Of a stretch of 64,000 nucleotides of DNA, positions 33,189 through 43,489 are shown piece after piece. The position numbers were made by a program, and so were the translations under genes. Source of the stretch: Terrirhizobium terrae. Its GTDB lineage: Bacteria; Pseudomonadota; Alphaproteobacteria; Rhizobiales; Rhizobiaceae. The stretch lies in the NCBI RefSeq assembly GCF_030323265.1, contig NZ_CP104992.1, positions 1,177,501-1,241,500 of the forward strand. Direction: 5' to 3'. Within the stretch, counting starts at the first letter, position 1; each line of letters starts with the position of its first letter. The notes beneath the pieces are model-generated. The model was not told the origin of the DNA. It ran no database searches and saw only the letters and a program-made list of their open reading frames with translations.

Positions 33189-34148
33189 ATGCTCCACCAG
33201 ACCAGAGGCCGCATCACCCGTGACAACGGCGCAGCGATCAATGCGCTGAAGAAGCGCGCGCTGGAATGGGATGTGCCGTTGACGGAGGAAGCCAAGGGTT
33301 TCTGCTTCCATGTCTGGAATTCCAAGGCGACGCTCATTCCCGACGAGAGCGGTGTCTCGATCGAGATATCCTCGCCCGAGCAGCGCCTGCTGCAGACCCT
33401 GCAGGGCAGCCTGACCGAGCTTTTCGAGGAATGCCTTCTCTGCCCCAAGTGGGACGAAGTGGCCGAAGGCGCGCTGGCGCCGGGCATGTCGCTGATGCAG
33501 GTCACGGCCGTGACGAAGCGCTCCGAGGGCTTTACCCGCGTTCGCCTGGAAGGCCATGATGCCGAGCGCTTCGGCGCCGGCAGCTATCATTTCCGCCTGT
33601 TGATTCCCCGTAAGGGCCGCCCGCCATGCTGGCCGCGCATCGCCGCGTCCGGCCGCACGGTATGGCCGGAAGGCGAAGACGCTCTGAACCGCCCCTGCTA
33701 CACGACCGTCGCCTATGGCGAGAACTGGCTGGAATTCGACATCTTCCGCCATGACGGCAGCCCGACCTCCGACTGGGCCGCGGAAGAGCCGGTCGGCCGC
33801 ACCGTCGGCATTATCGGCCCCGGCGGCGGCGCCTGCCCCGAAAACGATAATCTCGTTCTCTTCGGCGACGAGACTGCCATGCCGGCCATCATCCGCATGC
33901 TGCAGGAAGCCCCCGGTGAAGTCCGCGCCTTCCTCCAGGTTCGCCAGCAAGATCTCTGCGAACTTGCCGACGACCCACGCGTCACGATGGTCGAGGATAT
34001 GGGCAAGGCCCTGGAAGAGGCCGAGATCACCGACGGCTCCTACGTCTGGTTCGCCGGTCATGCCGACAAGGCCAAGGCTGCGCGTGCCCATCTGACGGAG
34101 CGCGGCTTCGCCAAGAAAGACTTCACGGCCGCCGCCTATTGGAGCTGA
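33189..34148 (+). CDS. siderophore-interacting protein (DUF2218 plus FAD-binding reductase)
   Basis: 319-residue cytoplasmic flavin-dependent ferric-siderophore reductase family protein, which frees iron from imported chelates. The N-terminal 90 residues (MLHQTRGRITRDNG to LQTLQGSLTELFEE) are the DUF2218 domain often fused to these enzymes. The rest is the SIP FAD and NAD(P)H module with NRPCYTTVAY (the R-x-Y-T flavin site) and VWFAGHADKAKAARAHL. It is a single gene, separated from hutD by a hairpin and preceded by a candidate RirA operator, which suits iron-limited expression. No siderophore uptake gene is adjacent. Confidence 0.87.
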   Translation: MLHQTRGRITRDNGAAINALKKRALEWDVPLTEEAKGFCFHVWNSKATLIPDESGVSIEISSPEQRLLQTLQGSLTELFEECLLCPKWDEVAEGALAPGMSLMQVTAVTKRSEGFTRVRLEGHDAERFGAGSYHFRLLIPRKGRPPCWPRIAASGRTVWPEGEDALNRPCYTTVAYGENWLEFDIFRHDGSPTSDWAAEEPVGRTVGIIGPGGGACPENDNLVLFGDETAMPAIIRMLQEAPGEVRAFLQVRQQDLCELADDPRVTMVEDMGKALEEAEITDGSYVWFAGHADKAKAARAHLTERGFAKKDFTAAAYWS

Positions 34149-34447
34149 GGCAGACACCTCGCCGACAGATCAATGAACGGGATGCAGATTCCGTCCCAGC
34201 TGCGCCGAACTGCGGCACAGGCAGCAACTGGTGCCGGCTAATCTGGCCTGATCACCAATCGCCAATTCCCCACTTCGGATAGATCTCGACATGCCGCCCC
34301 ATAGGAGCGGTCCACCCACCCCTGCGTGCAGCTTTGAGAAAAGCCAGTCTGAGGCAAGCAAGCAAAGGTAGAGGACATCGAGCATAGGCGCGATTCGGTC
34401 TCGCTCGAGAATCGACGCTGTTTCAGCTATCGAGGAGGAGTATTTTT
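34149..34447. other. 299-base intergenic region before the octapeptide-repeat gene
   Basis: I see no gene, clear terminator or strong sigma70 promoter here. The only firm signal is the ribosome site GAGGAGGAG at the right end, about 7 bases before the ATG at 34448. Confidence 0.5.
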
Positions 34448-37400
34448 ATGACGACGACCATTCCCTCGCTGAGCACTATTCAGATCAAATCCCTTTCAGC
34501 ATCCACCATTGCAGCATGGACCACCGAGGACGTTAAGGCTCTCTCTTCCGCACAGATCGGTGCGCTTTCCTCGTCACAGGTAAAAGCCTTGTCGTCCGGC
34601 AACATTGCCGTGCTCTCCACTTCCCAGATCTCGTCGATAGCGTCGCGGTCGGTCGTCGGATTGAGCCTCGACCAGATCGCCACGCTTTCCGCCGAGAAGA
34701 TCGCAGGCATGGGTTCGTCTCAGATCGGCGCCTTGACGACGTCTCAGTTGAGCGGCTTCAGCGTCGAGCAGGTGGAAGCACTGACGCCGGCGCAGATTGC
34801 CAAGATGAGTTCCGCGCAGATCGGCGCGCTGTCGCCGGAGGATCTCGCCACCTTTTCGCGCGAAGATATCGCCGCCATAACACCCTCTGCGATCCGGGGC
34901 CTCACCACAAGCCAGCTGGCGATCCTGACGACGGAGCAGATTGGGGCGATGAAGCCGGCCCAGATATCGGCCCTGTCCAGCATACAGGTGGCTTCGCTCT
35001 CTCACGAGCAGCTCGGCGCCTGGAATACAACGCAGATCGCGGCCTTGACGGCCACTCAGGTGTCCGGCCTGACCGTCGGCGCTATAGAAGCTCTCACCCC
35101 CGCTCAGGTTGCCGCAATCAGCGCCAAGGCGATCAGCGGCCTGACGACCGCCCATATGGCGGCTCTGAGCAGCGAGCAGGCAGAAGCGCTCACCACGACG
35201 CAAATCGCCGCTCTCACCGCCCGCCAGATGGCGTCGGTCAGCGAGACCATCCTCGCCGCCTTCTCGCCGTCGGATATCGCGTCGATCAGCTCCTCGCCCT
35301 GTCCAGCATACCGGCCAGCAAGATCGCGGACCTGACACCGGAACAGGTTGCGGCGTTGACCCCGACCCAGATCAAGGCGTTGAAACCGGCACAGATTGGT
35401 GCTATGACCGCCGCCCAGACAGCGGCGCTCACCACGACGCAGCTTGCCGTGCTGACGTCCTCTCAGCTCGCATCCTTCGCGCCGACCAATGTCGCCGGCT
35501 TCACCAATCAGCAGCTTGCAGGCATCAATCCCAAGGCCATATCCGGCCTGACATCCGCGCAGATCGGCGCTCTCAGCACATCGCAGATCGCAGCCTTTAC
35601 AACGCAGCAGGTCGCAGTCCTGACGTCCAAGCAGACCGCAGCGATGAGCGTTGAACAGCTGAGGGCGATCTCGGCCACCCAGATCGCAGCGATGACCCCT
35701 TCGGCCATCGCCGGCCTTTCGGCGCAGTCGACCGCGAGCCTGACACTCGAACAGACCGCCGCACTGACTCTGGCTCAGCTGACCGCGATGAAATCGCCTC
35801 AGTTCAGTGCGCTCACACCTGAGCAAATCGATATCCTCAAGCCGGCGCAGATCGGGGTGCTCAATGCATCACAGATCGGCGCATTGCCACCGGAAAGCCT
35901 GGCGGCCTTTTCACCGGAACAGATTTCGTCGATCAGCACCAGAGGCATAGCCGGCCTGACAGCAGCACAGCTCGCGATACTGGATCCCAGCCAGATCGGC
36001 GCATTGACGACAGCGCAGATGGGTGCACTAAGCGCAAGGCAGACGGCAACGCTCACCCCTGCCCAATTTGAATCGCTTTCTCCTGCACAAATCGGCGCGA
36101 TCACCCCCACTGCCATGGCAGGGGTGACACCGCAGACGATCGCTTCGCTCACCCCAGAACAGGTCGCAGCACTGAAGCCGCCGCAGATTTCTGTTCTCAA
36201 ACCCGCCCAGGTCGCCGCATTCACCGACGTCCAGCTTGCAGCATTGACGACGAGCCAGATCGCCAGCCTTGGCGCTGCGCAGGTCGCGACGATCACCCCA
36301 GACAAGCTTTCTGCGCTGACCGGTAGCCAGATCGCAGCCTTGAGTACCAAGGCCATAGCCGGCCTGACCAAGGATCAGATTGCCGCGCTCGACCCTAACC
36401 AGGTGGACGCGTTCACCAAGGCACAAATCGGTGCGCTGACGCTTGCGCAGGTGTCTGCACTCTCGCCGGAACAGCTGGCTACATTTTCACCGGAAGAGAT
36501 TGCGGTAATCAACGCCAAGACGATACCCGGCATCCCGACCGGCAACATCCCGACATTGAGCGACGATCAGGTCGCCGCCTTGACCAATGCCCAGATCACG
36601 GCCCTGACGCCGGCGCAAATCGCTGCGATGACACCGTCCCAGATTGGAAGTCTGACGACTGCGCAAATCAAGCTTCTGAGTGCCAGCCAGACCGCAGCAA
36701 TCACCGTGGGCAACCTTGCCGCCATGTCGGGCGAGCAGATTGCAGCCTTAAGCATCAAGGCAGTCGCGGGCCTCACCACGACACAGGTTGCAGCACTCAG
36801 TACGGAACAGGTCGAGGCCCTGACCTCTGCACAGGTCGGCACTCTCACGTCAGCCCAGCTTTCGGTGCTCACGCCTGAGGAACTGGCCGAATTCTCGACT
36901 GCGGATATCGCCGCCATAAGCGCCAAGGCGATCTCCGGCCTGTCGTCGGAAAATATCGCTGCCCTGTCGAGCGAACAGATCGCAGCGCTGACCTCAACCC
37001 AGGTCGCGGCCCTTTCTGCCAACCAAATCAATACTTTCTCTCCAACCCAAACGGAAGCACTGAGCTCTGAGCAGATCAGGGCACTCACCTCCACCCAGGT
37101 GGCAGCCTTGTCGACGGACAGCCTGGCCAAGCTCACTCCGGACCAGATCAGCGCCATCAGCGCGAAGGGTATTTCCGGACTGACCAGCGCCCAGATAAAG
37201 GGACTAAGCCTAGCCCAGGCCGAAGCCCTGACGGGCGCCCAGATCAGCGGCCTCGGCTCGTCCCAGATTGCGGCGTTGACGGCCGACGAACTGGCGACAT
37301 TCACACCGGAAGAAATCGCCGCGATAAGCGCGAACGCCATGTCGGGTTTGACAGCGGAGAATATCGCCAGCCTCACGGTCGCCCAGATCTCGGCACTGAA

Positions 37401-39105
37401 TGCCGCACAGATCGGCGCACTCACGTCGACCCAGCTGCAGGCGCTGACCTTGCCTCAGGTCCAGGCTCTCTCGACGACGCAAATCGCCGCGCTCACGAAG
37501 GCGCAGATCGGCGCCTTGCCGGTGTCCTCCATCGGCGGGCTATCCTCCGAACAGCTGGCCGCCATTACCACGGCAGGAATCACCGGACTGACGGGCGATC
37601 AGATCAAGGGACTTGCACCGAGCCAGATCGATACCTTCTCATCCGCTCAACTCGCGGCCCTCACCGCCACCCAGGTAGGCGCCCTGACGCCGGTTCAGTT
37701 GGCAACATTCTCCGCATCCGAGATAGCGATGCTGACACCCGCGGCGCTTGCCGGAATGGCACCTGAAACCTTCCTGTCCATGTCCGGCGAACAGCTTGCC
37801 GCGATGACCACAGGTCAAGTCGGTAGCCTGACTTCAGCGCAGCTCGCGGCACTGAGCCCCACGCAATTTTCGCTGCTGACCACGACGCAAATCGGCGCGC
37901 TGACAGGAACGCAGATCGCGGGCCTTCCGTCAGACCGCATCGCTGCCCTGTCTTCCGAGCAGATCACGGCACTCAGCGCCAGCGCTCTGGCTGGTCTGAC
38001 ACCGGGTCAGGTCGAGCTACTCTCATCCGCGCAGCTCAATGCACTGACCAACGCACAGGTCGCCGCACTGACGTCGAAACAGACCCCTGCCCTGACGGTG
38101 GACCAGGTCTCGTCGCTTACACCGGCCAAGATCGCCGCGCTGAGCCCGACCGCACTCGCCGAATTGAAGCCCGCGACCATTGCCGGACTTTCCCTCGAAC
38201 AGATCGGTGCCCTGACGACCGCTCAGATCGCCGCATTGAAGCCGGCACAGATCGCGGCACTGACCCCGGCGCAATTCGGTGCACTCACGACGACCCAGTT
38301 TGCGGCGTTGACCGGCACCCAGATTGCCAGCCTGTCGACGGATAAGATCGCCGGCCTGACGGTCGCGCAGATCGGCGCACTCGGAGCCACCGCGATATCG
38401 AGCCTGACCGCTAGCCAGATTTCGGCTCTCAGTCCGGCCCAGGTCGGCACCTTCACAACCACCCAGGTGGCGGCGCTTACGGCGACGCAGGTTGCAGCGC
38501 TCGACCCGGAAGATATTGACCAGCTGACGCCGGCCCATATCGCCGCGATCAGCGCCACCGCGATGACGGGCATGTCGCCGGTAACGCTGGCAACGCTGGA
38601 TGCCGAACAGACGAGCGCCCTGACCGCGGCCCAGGTCGCAGGCTTCAGCTTCTACCAGATCCAGGGCCTGAGCGACCTGCAGGTGGGTGTGCTGACCGGC
38701 ACGCAGCTCGGTGCCTTCAACCCGATCCAGATCGCGGCCTTCGGCACCGACAAGCTGGCGCTCCTGTCACCGGAAGCGGTGGCGTCCTTCAGCGCAAAAT
38801 CCATCGTCGGCCTTACCACCGCCCAGGTTTCGGCACTGACGCCCGCACAGTCGGCGGCCTTGACCTCCGCACAGGTCGCAGCGCTGAATTCCTCGCAGAT
38901 CGCCGCATTCAGTACCACGCAACTCGCCCAGTTCTCGCCGACCGACATAGCGTCGATCAGCACGAGTGCTTTGCCCGGCCTGTCCACCACGCAGATCAGG
39001 GCCTTCAGCAAGGCTCAGCTGCAGGCGATAACCCCGACCCAGATGCAGGCGATGAGTTCCGAGCAGATCGCCGCCATAGCTTCCGCCTACGAGGCCGCCG
39101 CCTGA
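34448..39105 (+). CDS. octapeptide-repeat protein, 192 tandem octads (one frameshift)
   Basis: Protein of 1,552 residues after correction, of unknown function. After a seven-residue start (MTTTIPS) it consists of 192 consecutive octads of the form L-[ST]-x-x-Q-[IV]-x-[AG], with F, I or M sometimes at position 1, and a nine-residue tail (IASAYEAAA). No octad is lost or gained over the whole length. It has no cysteine, few charged residues, two tryptophans and no Sec signal. The frame breaks near 35296. Restoring one G turns ISSSPCPAY into ISSSALSS and IPASKIAD and keeps the octad phase exactly, which shows this is one gene. The S/T-x-x-Q box at the start of each unit looks like a helix N-cap, so a solenoid of short helices is possible. 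A good ribosome site (GAGGAGGAG) precedes it. It is convergent with the HlyD/M50/TolC operon and could be a surface or exported protein; that is inference. Confidence 0.85.
34469..39075 (+). repeat. 24-bp coding tandem repeat with 408-bp second-order period
   Basis: The octads form a 24-base tandem array. Marker octads of the type I-S-A-K-A-I-S-G recur at spacings of 10, 10, 7, then strictly 10, 7 repeated nine times, so 17 octads (136 residues, about 408 bp) form the higher unit. The first two spacings are the only irregular ones. Confidence 0.85.
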
Positions 39106-39111
39106 TAAAGA

Positions 39112-39141
39112 GAAGCGTTCGCCTGCCGAGGCGGACGCTTC
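39112..39141. terminator. shared terminator of the convergent octad gene and M50-HlyD operon
   Basis: GAAGCGTTCGCC pairs with GGCGGACGCTTC across TGCCGA (11 of 12 pairs plus one T-G pair), just after the octad gene's TGA-TAA. The corrected stop of the M50 gene lies at its right arm. Confidence 0.75.
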
Positions 39142-41333
39142 AAAATCCGCCTCGCGGAATAGCACCATCAGAACTCTACGCCAGGCGCGGGCCGCAAGGC
39201 TGACGCCTTCGCCATCGATGAGCAGCACGCCCTGCACCGATCGGCCGGGCGCGAAGCTTTCGTCGCCGACCCGCGCCATGACCGCATATTGCGCAGACAC
39301 CGGTGCGAGACGCTGGCGCTGGCCGGCAGCAGATGGATGGACCGCGATCGCTCCATGATAATGCGAGGTTAGCTGCGGCACGTCGATTTCCTGCGCGCCG
39401 GTTTCGGCGATCGACAGCAGGGTCACCGGCGATTTCGACAGCGACAGATCGTCCGGTATGAACCAGCCGTGCGCATTCGCGGCAAGCCTGGAACTGTCAT
39501 TGCCCGCCACATATCCCCTCGCGATCGAGCCCGCGCCCGCTGACAGGAAGGCGATCTGTTCCCCGCGTCCGACCCATTGTCCGGGCAGGACTTCCGGATT
39601 GACGTCGGTGATCGTGCCGTCGAAGGGCGCGGTGACGACGAGCGCCGCCCGCCTTTCCTCCAACCCCTGCCGTCTGGCCAGCAGGCCGTTGAGTTCACTC
39701 GCAATACTGCTGCGCTGTGCCAGATCCTCGGCATTGGCGACGATGCGGGCGAGCCTCAGCCGCGCAAGTTCGATCTCGACATTGACGATGCCGATTTCCT
39801 CGCGGATCTCCGGCGCTTCGATGACGAACAGGACGTCGCCCGTCTTGACCTTCTGTCCTGCCGTAACCTCGATCTTTTCGACCCGCCCGGGTTCCCTCGG
39901 ATAGAACCGCGCGAACTGCTGTGGATAGATCACTGCCGGCGCCGAGACCCGTGTCGAGATCGGCAGGAAGGCAAGAACTAGAAGCACGAGAAGGATCGAC
40001 GCGGTCACATAGGTCCGGCGGCTTCTGACGATATCGCTGCGCATGGCCCACCACTCCTTCACTTCCATGATGACGGGGCGAAGAATGAAAAATCCGATCT
40101 CCACGATGAACAACAGGATGCCGATAAGCTTGATCGTGAAGTGATAGACGAGAAGCGCGATGCCGAGATAAAGCATCACGCGGTAGATCGCGGTCGCGAT
40201 CGCATAGAGTGTCAGGATCACGTCGAGCCGCAGCGGAAACGCTTCCGGCGCCGGGTAGCCGGGACGGAACAGAAGCTCGCGCAGCCGCCAGCGCATGTGG
40301 CGAAAGCTGCGGGGCTGGAGGTTTTCGACCCCCAGCAGGTCGGCCAGGATGTAATAGCCGTCGAAGCGCATGAACGGGTTGAGATTGACCAGCAGGCTTA
40401 GCACCACGCCGGTGGCGGCCAGCACGAAGATGGCGCTTCTGATCGGCCCGTCCGGCACGAAGGCCCAGGCGAGCAGCGCATAGGCGGCAACCGTCAGCTC
40501 CACCAGCATGCCGGCGGAATCGATCCTGAGCCGCTGCCAGCGGGACTTCAGCTTCCAGGCATCGCTGACATCCGTATAGAGCAGCGGCACCATGACCATG
40601 AAGGCGACACCCATGGTCGGAATGCGACAACCGAAGCGATGCGCCACATAGGCATGGCCGAGCTCGTGCAGGCACTTGATGAAGATGATCGACAGGATCG
40701 AGATCGTTGCGCCTTCCCAGGAGAAAACGAAGGAAAGGTGCCGACAAAGGCATCCCACTGCCGCGAGACGAGATAGAGGCCGGCCAGCCCCGCTAGCGCC
40801 GAGATGAACCAGAAGACCTTGCTGAACAGGAAGGCTACATAGGGCCATGTCCGCCGGATGAAGCTTTCCGGCCGCACAAGCGGGATCTTGAAGAAGAGAT
40901 AGTTGTGAATGAGCCGCATGAACCAGGAATGGCGCGGCTGGGACTTCTGGTGCAGCGCCCGCCAGGCACCGCGGGTCGGCTGAACGAGCAGGAGGTTATG
41001 CTCCAGCATACGCACGATCGTGCCGATATCCTCGACCGTCAGGAGATTGCCGAAGCGGCTGTCGACGGTCTTCAGGAGATTGCCGACCGTACCGCTGATC
41101 CGCCAGGAGCTCAGCACCTGGAACATTTCATAGGTGATGCGGAAGAAGCGATTGCGGATCGGATCGAAGACGACCCAGGTAGGGGCCCCGGAATAGCTCG
41201 CGCCGACGCGCATGATCTGCAGGTCCTCGCGCAGCGCCGGCAATGGCGCGTCGCGAGGCTGTATCATCTGTGGCTGGCCCACCTGAGCAGGACCAATCTG
41301 CACATTACCGATCTGAGGTTGGGCGATCCTCAT
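39140..41333 (-). CDS. PqqD-like / M50 site-2 protease / HlyD fusion protein (two frameshifts)
   Basis: Membrane protein of about 731 residues, like the 'putative peptide zinc metalloprotease' group. The first 100 residues (TWVVFDPIRNRFFRITYEMFQVLSSW through VEDIGTIVRMLEHNLLLV) resemble the PqqD winged helix that binds peptide leaders. Next come transmembrane helices with the zinc site KCLHELGHAYVAH and the second metalloprotease motif NPFMRFDGYY. After further helices there is a HlyD-type adaptor (GRVEKIEVTAGQKVKTGDVLFVIEAPE, then VVTAPFDGTITDVNPEVLPGQWV). The frame breaks near 40740 (giving TLSFVFSWEGATISIL when one base is added). Near the end, one more T in the run at 39142-39145 yields READF-stop; as printed, the frame runs 124 codons into the octad gene. 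The start overlaps the GAF-HlyD stop by four bases. It is the last gene of the operon. Confidence 0.85.
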
Positions 41334-42716
41334 AGGCCGAACCGCTGGCGGATGACGGAAATCGGCTTGCGGAACAGGTAATAGGCGAGCGCCACCTTCT
41401 GGCCGCTGATCTGCGCCGTCCCGCGGATCCCGAGCCGCATGCCGCGCGGCTGTTCGTCAAGCCGGGCATAGATGCGATAGGCAAGGACATCGCCTTCGAT
41501 AAGGCGTGCCTCGAAGGATGCCGCGACCACCTCGGCGCTTGCCGGCTTGAGCGGGTCGGAATCGAGGAAGGCACGCACCTTGGCGCCAGGCGCAACGGCG
41601 ATTGCGTCGGCAACGGGCACATCGATCCTGAGCTGCATGCGCGTCGGATCGGCCACTTCCATGATCCGCTCGCCGGTCGTTACCGGCCGGCCGATCCAGT
41701 CGCGCCGATCGGTATAGATCGCGATCCCGTCGGATGGCGCCCGCACGTCGGAACGCTGCAGCATGTCGCGGGCATAGTTGCGCTTGGCGGCGGCGACGGT
41801 CAACTCGCTGCGGGTGATCGCAAGATCGGCACGCAGCTTAGGGTCGGACACCGCGCCTTGCGTCACCTGCATCAACTTGGCTTCGGCAACGCGCACGTCC
41901 TGCTCGGCCACCGCCAGCTCGTTGCGCAGCGTCACATCCGACATTTTGAGCAGCGGATCGCCCTGTTTCACCGCCTGGTCAGGATTGACGGCGATACTCT
42001 CTATGACGCCGTCAATCGGTGCCGCGATGATGCGCGGTGCGATCGGCGCGACCTCGACCGGCGCCAGGACCATCATCGGCACCGGATAGAAGCCGAGCGC
42101 GATCGTCGCCACCGCAGCCATCACGATGAGCGGCTTTATCTTGATGCGGCGCTTCAGCCTGCGCTCGCCGGCAAGGGCCGCCCAGGCGTGGGAATAGGTT
42201 TCGGACAGCCGCCGGGCAATCAGCAGATCCTGCTCGTTCCACGGCACGTCGCGGGCAAGCAGCATGCCGCCGAACACCGTGCCGCCACGCAGCTTGAAGG
42301 GAAGCCAGGCGATGAAACCATAGGGAAAATCCTTGTGCTCCTCGTCGCCGGGCGGGCAGAAGGCCGGCAGCGCGAAATCAAGGGCTGACCCGAGCCCCTT
42401 CTCGCTGCGGGAGATCGCCTTCACGATCGCCTCGATCCAGCGGATCTCGCGGCGAGTTCCTGTCGACGCTGCCGACCGAGGTGACCGCCTTCACCAGAAG
42501 GTTATCGTTTCGCCCCGCCAGCACGAAGACCTGCCGGCACTTGGCGATGCGGATCGTCTCGTTGGCGATGAGGAAGGCAAGCTCGCCGACCGTCTGCGCC
42601 TGCCTCGCTTCAGCTTCCACCCTCAGGAGAAGATCATAGGCTTTCACTGCCCCACCCGGATCCGGAACTGGCGCTCCCTGCGGTGGTCTGGCCGTAAGCT
42701 TGACGTCTCGAGCCAT
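41330..42716 (-). CDS. GAF-like domain fused to a HlyD-type membrane adaptor (one frameshift)
   Basis: Protein of about 462 residues when corrected. The N-terminal 170 residues (TVGELAFLIANETIRIAKCRQVFVL, GFIAWLPFKLRGGTVFGGMLLA, WNEQDLLIARRLSETYSHAWAAL) look like a cytoplasmic GAF domain. One transmembrane helix follows (IKPLIVMAAVATIALGFYPVP), then a periplasmic HlyD adaptor with a biotinyl-like hairpin (APIDGVIESIAVNPDQAVKQGDPLL). The start at 42716 follows GGGGGAT. The frame breaks near 42450; removing one base gives NSPEIRWIEAIVKAISRSEKG. Adaptors with a sensor-like cytoplasmic domain are uncommon and might link export to a small ligand or to a partner protein. Confidence 0.8.
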
Positions 42717-42719
42717 GCT

Positions 42720-43474
42720 TTATCCCCCGATGCGGGGTTGAATTCGGTCGGGCCGCTCATGCCCGGGAGAATGCCTATCGTATCGTCCGAAAACCGTCCC
42801 GTCACCTTCACGGTCTGGCTGACGGGATCGACAACGGCCGCGATCCGGACGACCTCGGCCTGTTTCCTCTCGCCGGTCTCGTCGATGGTGATCGAGAACC
42901 GGCTGCCGGGCTTCAACCAGCGAAGCCAGCTTGACGGCAGCAGCGCCTCGATTTCAAGCTCGCCCTCGCTGACGATCTGCATCAATGGCTGGTTGGGTTC
43001 GGGGATTTCATGTTCATGCGCCCGCATGAAGGCGATCCGCCCGTCATAGGGAGCCCGGACCACGCAGCGCGACATCTTGCTCTGGTAGGCTTCCAGTTCT
43101 GCAGCGGCCTGATCCATCTTGGCACGCGCCATGTCGACCTCGAAGGCACCGACCGCCTTGGATCGCGCCAGCCTCGCGGTATTTTCCTGCGTGATGCGTT
43201 CCGCCCTCAGCACGGCTTCGGCGGATTTTACCTGCGCCGCAAGGTCGGCACAGTTGAAGGCGACGAGCACGTCACCCTTGGAAAAATGCTGCCCCTCCCG
43301 GAAAGGGAGGGATGCAATGGGAAAGATCAGGTCGGTCCCGATCATCGCCTCGTTCGCCGACTTGACGATGCCGCGCAGGGCTTCTCCGCCCTCCTGCGCG
43401 TATAGTGACCCGGGACTCGCGAACGCCGCCAGAAGCACCGCAAGAACCAGCCCCTTTCCATCGCATGCTTGCAC
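42720..43474 (-). CDS. HlyD/RND-type periplasmic adaptor protein (3' end shifted)
   Basis: Periplasmic membrane-fusion protein of about 250 residues. A GTG start at 43474 (VQACDGKGLVLAVLLAAFASPGSLYA) follows AAGGAG and gives a cleavable signal. It contains the split lipoyl-like domain (FSKGDVLVAFNCADLAAQVKSAEAVL and VVRAPYDGRIAFMRAHEHE) around a short coiled-coil, and a beta-barrel end (VDPVSQTVKVTGRF). As printed the frame runs to 42644, overlapping the next gene by 73 bases. One more G in the run at 42724-42728 yields FNPASGG-stop at 42720, three bases before the next ATG, which is the more natural end. Confidence 0.8.
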
Positions 43475-43489
43475 GTCCCACTCCTTCGC

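Noticed and set aside
34469..39075. CRISPR-like array, from the regular 24-base period
   Set aside because: There are no conserved repeats separated by unique spacers. The period is codon-aligned and the whole array is one protein-coding frame.
34448..39105. Similarity to TAL-effector repeats (LTPEQVxAI)
   Set aside because: Only the first eight residues of the 34-residue TALE unit resemble the octad. There is no repeat-variable diresidue and no 33-35 residue period, so DNA binding is not implied.
38767..39139. C-terminal extension of the M50-HlyD protein across the octad gene
   Set aside because: The extra residues are the antisense translation of octads, and one missing T explains the lost stop.
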